This document shows positions 5,778 to 6,874 of a DNA stretch of 6,874 nucleotides, in pieces. Location: positions 1 through 6,874 of the forward strand of contig CAYFJO010000541.1 of assembly GCA_964343305.1 (NCBI GenBank), read 5' to 3'. A model generated the notes under the pieces. The model made no database searches, was not told the origin of the DNA, and worked only from the letters and a program-made list of their open reading frames with translations. This DNA comes from CAYFJO01 sp964343305 (lineage in GTDB: Bacteria; Planctomycetota; Planctomycetia; Pirellulales; Pirellulaceae). The position numbers and the translations under genes were made by a program. How positions within the stretch are numbered: the first letter of the stretch is position 1; every line of letters starts with the position of its first letter.

Positions 5778-5811
5778 AGACTTCCGAAGTTTTCTGAAAC
5801 TTCGGAAGTCT
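5778..5811. repeat. Arg-operon palindrome, copy C
   Basis: A perfect 15-bp stem (AGACTTCCGAAGTTT, 5778-5792, with its complement at 5797-5811) has a TCTG loop. It fills most of the 58-base gap between argD and argF. Its units CTTCCGAAG (5781) and CTTCGGAAG (5800) are 19 bp apart, as in the two copies before argD. There is no U run after the stem, so termination is unlikely; an effect on mRNA processing or stability is possible. Confidence 0.8.
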
Positions 5812-5817
5812 ATTCAC

Positions 5818-5822
5818 AAGGA
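5818..5822 (+). promoter_or_regulatory. Ribosome binding site of argF
   Basis: AAGGA, seven bases before ATG 5830. It decides this start against in-frame starts farther upstream that would run through the palindrome. Confidence 0.7.
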
Positions 5823-5829
5823 CGGAAGA

Positions 5830-6744
5830 ATGAAAAGCGTATTGAGTTTGTTTGACCTGACAACGGAAGAAATCCAAGCGATTTTCGAATTCTCCGCGGA
5901 CTTGAAAGCCAAGCTCAAAAACGGTGTGCGCCAGTCGATCCTCAAACACCGTGTGGCCGGCTTGTTGTTTGAAAAGCCGTCGTTGCGAACGCGCGTCAGC
6001 TTCGAGTCGGGCATGATGCAAATGGGTGGCGGCAGTTTGTTTCTTGGCGAAGACGTAGGCTGGGGATCGCGCGAATCGGTTGAAGACTTTGCTCGCGTGT
6101 TGAGCGAATACGTTGACTGCATCGTCTGCCGCGCAAACGCCCATTCGACTGTCGAACAATTGGCGAAGTACAGCATTTGTCCCGTCATCAATGGTCTCAC
6201 GGATGCGTACCATCCCTGCCAAGGATTGGCCGACCTTTTCACGTTAAAGGAATTGCACGGCGACTTCGAAGGACGAAAGATCGCGTACATCGGCGATGCC
6301 AACAACGTGGCGAGAAGTTTGGCTATCATTTGTGGCCGGTTGAATGTGACATTGTCCGTCGCATGTCCTGAAGGTTATGATTTTGACGAAGCGTTTCTCG
6401 TCAAACTTCAGGCACAGAACTTGGGCACGACTTTGACAAGGACCCATGATCCTCGTGAAGCCGTTCAGGACGCCAACGCGGTTTATACGGATGTGTGGGC
6501 CAGCATGGGCCAGGAAGCCGAGCGTGAGCAGCGCGCCAAGATCTTCGCCGATTTTCAAGTCAATGCATCGCTCATGGCTGCCGCGCCGCGTGACGCGTAT
6601 TTTCTACACTGCTTGCCCGCGCACCGCGACGAAGAAGTGACTGGCGATGTCATCGATGGGCCACGGAGTGCCGTTGTCCAACAAGCTTCGAATCGCTTGC
6701 ATGTGCAAAAAGGGCTATTGGCCTGGCTTTTGCAGAATGCGTAG
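5830..6744 (+). CDS. argF: Ornithine carbamoyltransferase
   Basis: This cytoplasmic enzyme makes citrulline from ornithine and carbamoyl phosphate. The product has 304 residues, normal for anabolic OTCases. The carbamoyl-phosphate loop is FEKPSLRTRVSFESG (47-61), with SLRTR in place of the commoner STRTR; both occur in the family. HPCQGLADLFT (128-138) and YIGDANNVARSL (153-164) follow. The ornithine-binding segment is TDVWASMGQE (220-229, with the SMG loop), and HCLPAHRDEEVT (260-271) holds the reactive C261. SNRLHVQKGLL (287-297) is the usual C-terminal helix. The ASMG loop and HCLPAHR fit ornithine as acceptor rather than N-acetyl- or N-succinylornithine, so together with argD the operon follows the standard acetylated route, with deacetylation by ArgJ or ArgE encoded elsewhere. 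It is the last gene of argBDF in this window, and its TAG stop lies inside a palindromic repeat. Confidence 0.96.
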   Translation: MKSVLSLFDLTTEEIQAIFEFSADLKAKLKNGVRQSILKHRVAGLLFEKPSLRTRVSFESGMMQMGGGSLFLGEDVGWGSRESVEDFARVLSEYVDCIVCRANAHSTVEQLAKYSICPVINGLTDAYHPCQGLADLFTLKELHGDFEGRKIAYIGDANNVARSLAIICGRLNVTLSVACPEGYDFDEAFLVKLQAQNLGTTLTRTHDPREAVQDANAVYTDVWASMGQEAEREQRAKIFADFQVNASLMAAAPRDAYFLHCLPAHRDEEVTGDVIDGPRSAVVQQASNRLHVQKGLLAWLLQNA

Positions 6745-6789
6745 GACGGATTTCCAATCCGTCTGGGACGGTTTGAAAAACCGTCCTAC
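6741..6789. repeat. Double-hairpin REP-like element overlapping the argF stop
   Basis: Two hairpins stand side by side: GACGGATT-TCC-AATCCGTC (6745-6763) and GGACGGTTT-GAA-AAACCGTCC (6766-6786). The outermost bases GTAGGACGG (6741-6749) and CCGTCCTAC (6781-6789) also pair. GTAG at the left foot and CTAC at the right foot match the layout of an inverted REP pair. The argF stop TAG (6742-6744) is part of the repeat. From memory, GTAGGACGGATTTCC-type repeats are abundant in planctomycete genomes. There is no U run, so it is not a classic terminator, but it may protect the 3' end of the arg transcript. Confidence 0.75.
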
Positions 6790-6874
6790 TGGTAACTCAC
6801 TTCCTGCCGCTCGCCTTAAATGCGGATTCCCGTAGTTTTCATTTTGGCTGCTTGATTTCTCTCTCGCTTGCCGA

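Noticed and set aside
5764..5829. Earlier in-frame start for argF overlapping the argD end
   Set aside because: It would be read through palindrome C. ATG 5830 has AAGGA at seven bases and begins at the normal OTCase N-terminus.
6790..6874. Possible start of another gene or an RNA at the right edge
   Set aside because: Only very short open frames are present (for example an eight-codon minus-strand frame reading MKTTGIRI), and I see no promoter, stem or tRNA-like fold.

Overview
The window looks like an ordinary chromosomal core-metabolism segment from a member of the Planctomycetota, probably a Pirellulales-like lineage. The evidence is indirect: moderate GC content, weak or absent Shine-Dalgarno sequences before some genes, a DUF5666-like two-repeat protein of a type common in that phylum, ArgD with the motif CGGIAGAAL, and several dispersed intergenic palindromes (GTAGGACGGATT..., GTAGTGG...GAATTCC, AAAAAGGGGTCAGG...) that I associate from memory with planctomycete genomes. 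No rRNA, tRNA, CRISPR array, transposase, phage gene or defence gene is visible.

Layout, left to right. (1) 79-825 (+) encodes an unrecognised beta-rich protein with two similar domains. (2) 827-1624 (-) is a class I SAM-dependent methyltransferase; it converges on the first gene with one base between the stop codons. (3) 1625-1884 is a divergent intergenic region. It holds what looks like a two-way promoter (overlapping -10 boxes around 1663-1670) and two long palindromic elements (1721-1778 and 1790-1862). (4) 1885-2910 (+) is gap, encoding glyceraldehyde-3-phosphate dehydrogenase, followed by a hairpin at 2934-2968. (5) 2983-3453 (-) is fxsA, a small membrane protein gene whose -10 box is placed as if its mRNA were leaderless. 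(6) 3525-3554 is a strong sigma70-type promoter driving argB (3585-4466), argD (4572-5771) and argF (5830-6744), all on +. (7) After argF there is a double-hairpin repeat that contains the argF stop codon, then about 85 bases (6790-6874) in which I see nothing. Bases 1-78 hold no complete gene.

How the genes work together. argB, argD and argF encode the second, fourth and last steps of the route from glutamate to citrulline; argA/argJ, argC, argG and argH are not in the window. ArgB carries the N-terminal helix and C-terminal signature of arginine-inhibited N-acetylglutamate kinases, so feedback control at the enzyme level is likely. The argB-argD and argD-argF gaps carry a repeated palindromic unit, CTTC(C/G)GAAG, in pairs spaced exactly 19 bp apart. 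gap, fxsA, the methyltransferase and the first gene show no obvious functional link to arginine synthesis or to one another.

I found no convincing new multi-gene system. The parts most worth a second look are non-coding: the symmetric promoter between the methyltransferase and gap, the terminator-like palindrome directly before the gap ribosome binding site, the phased palindromes in the arg operon, and the two REP-doublet-like elements.
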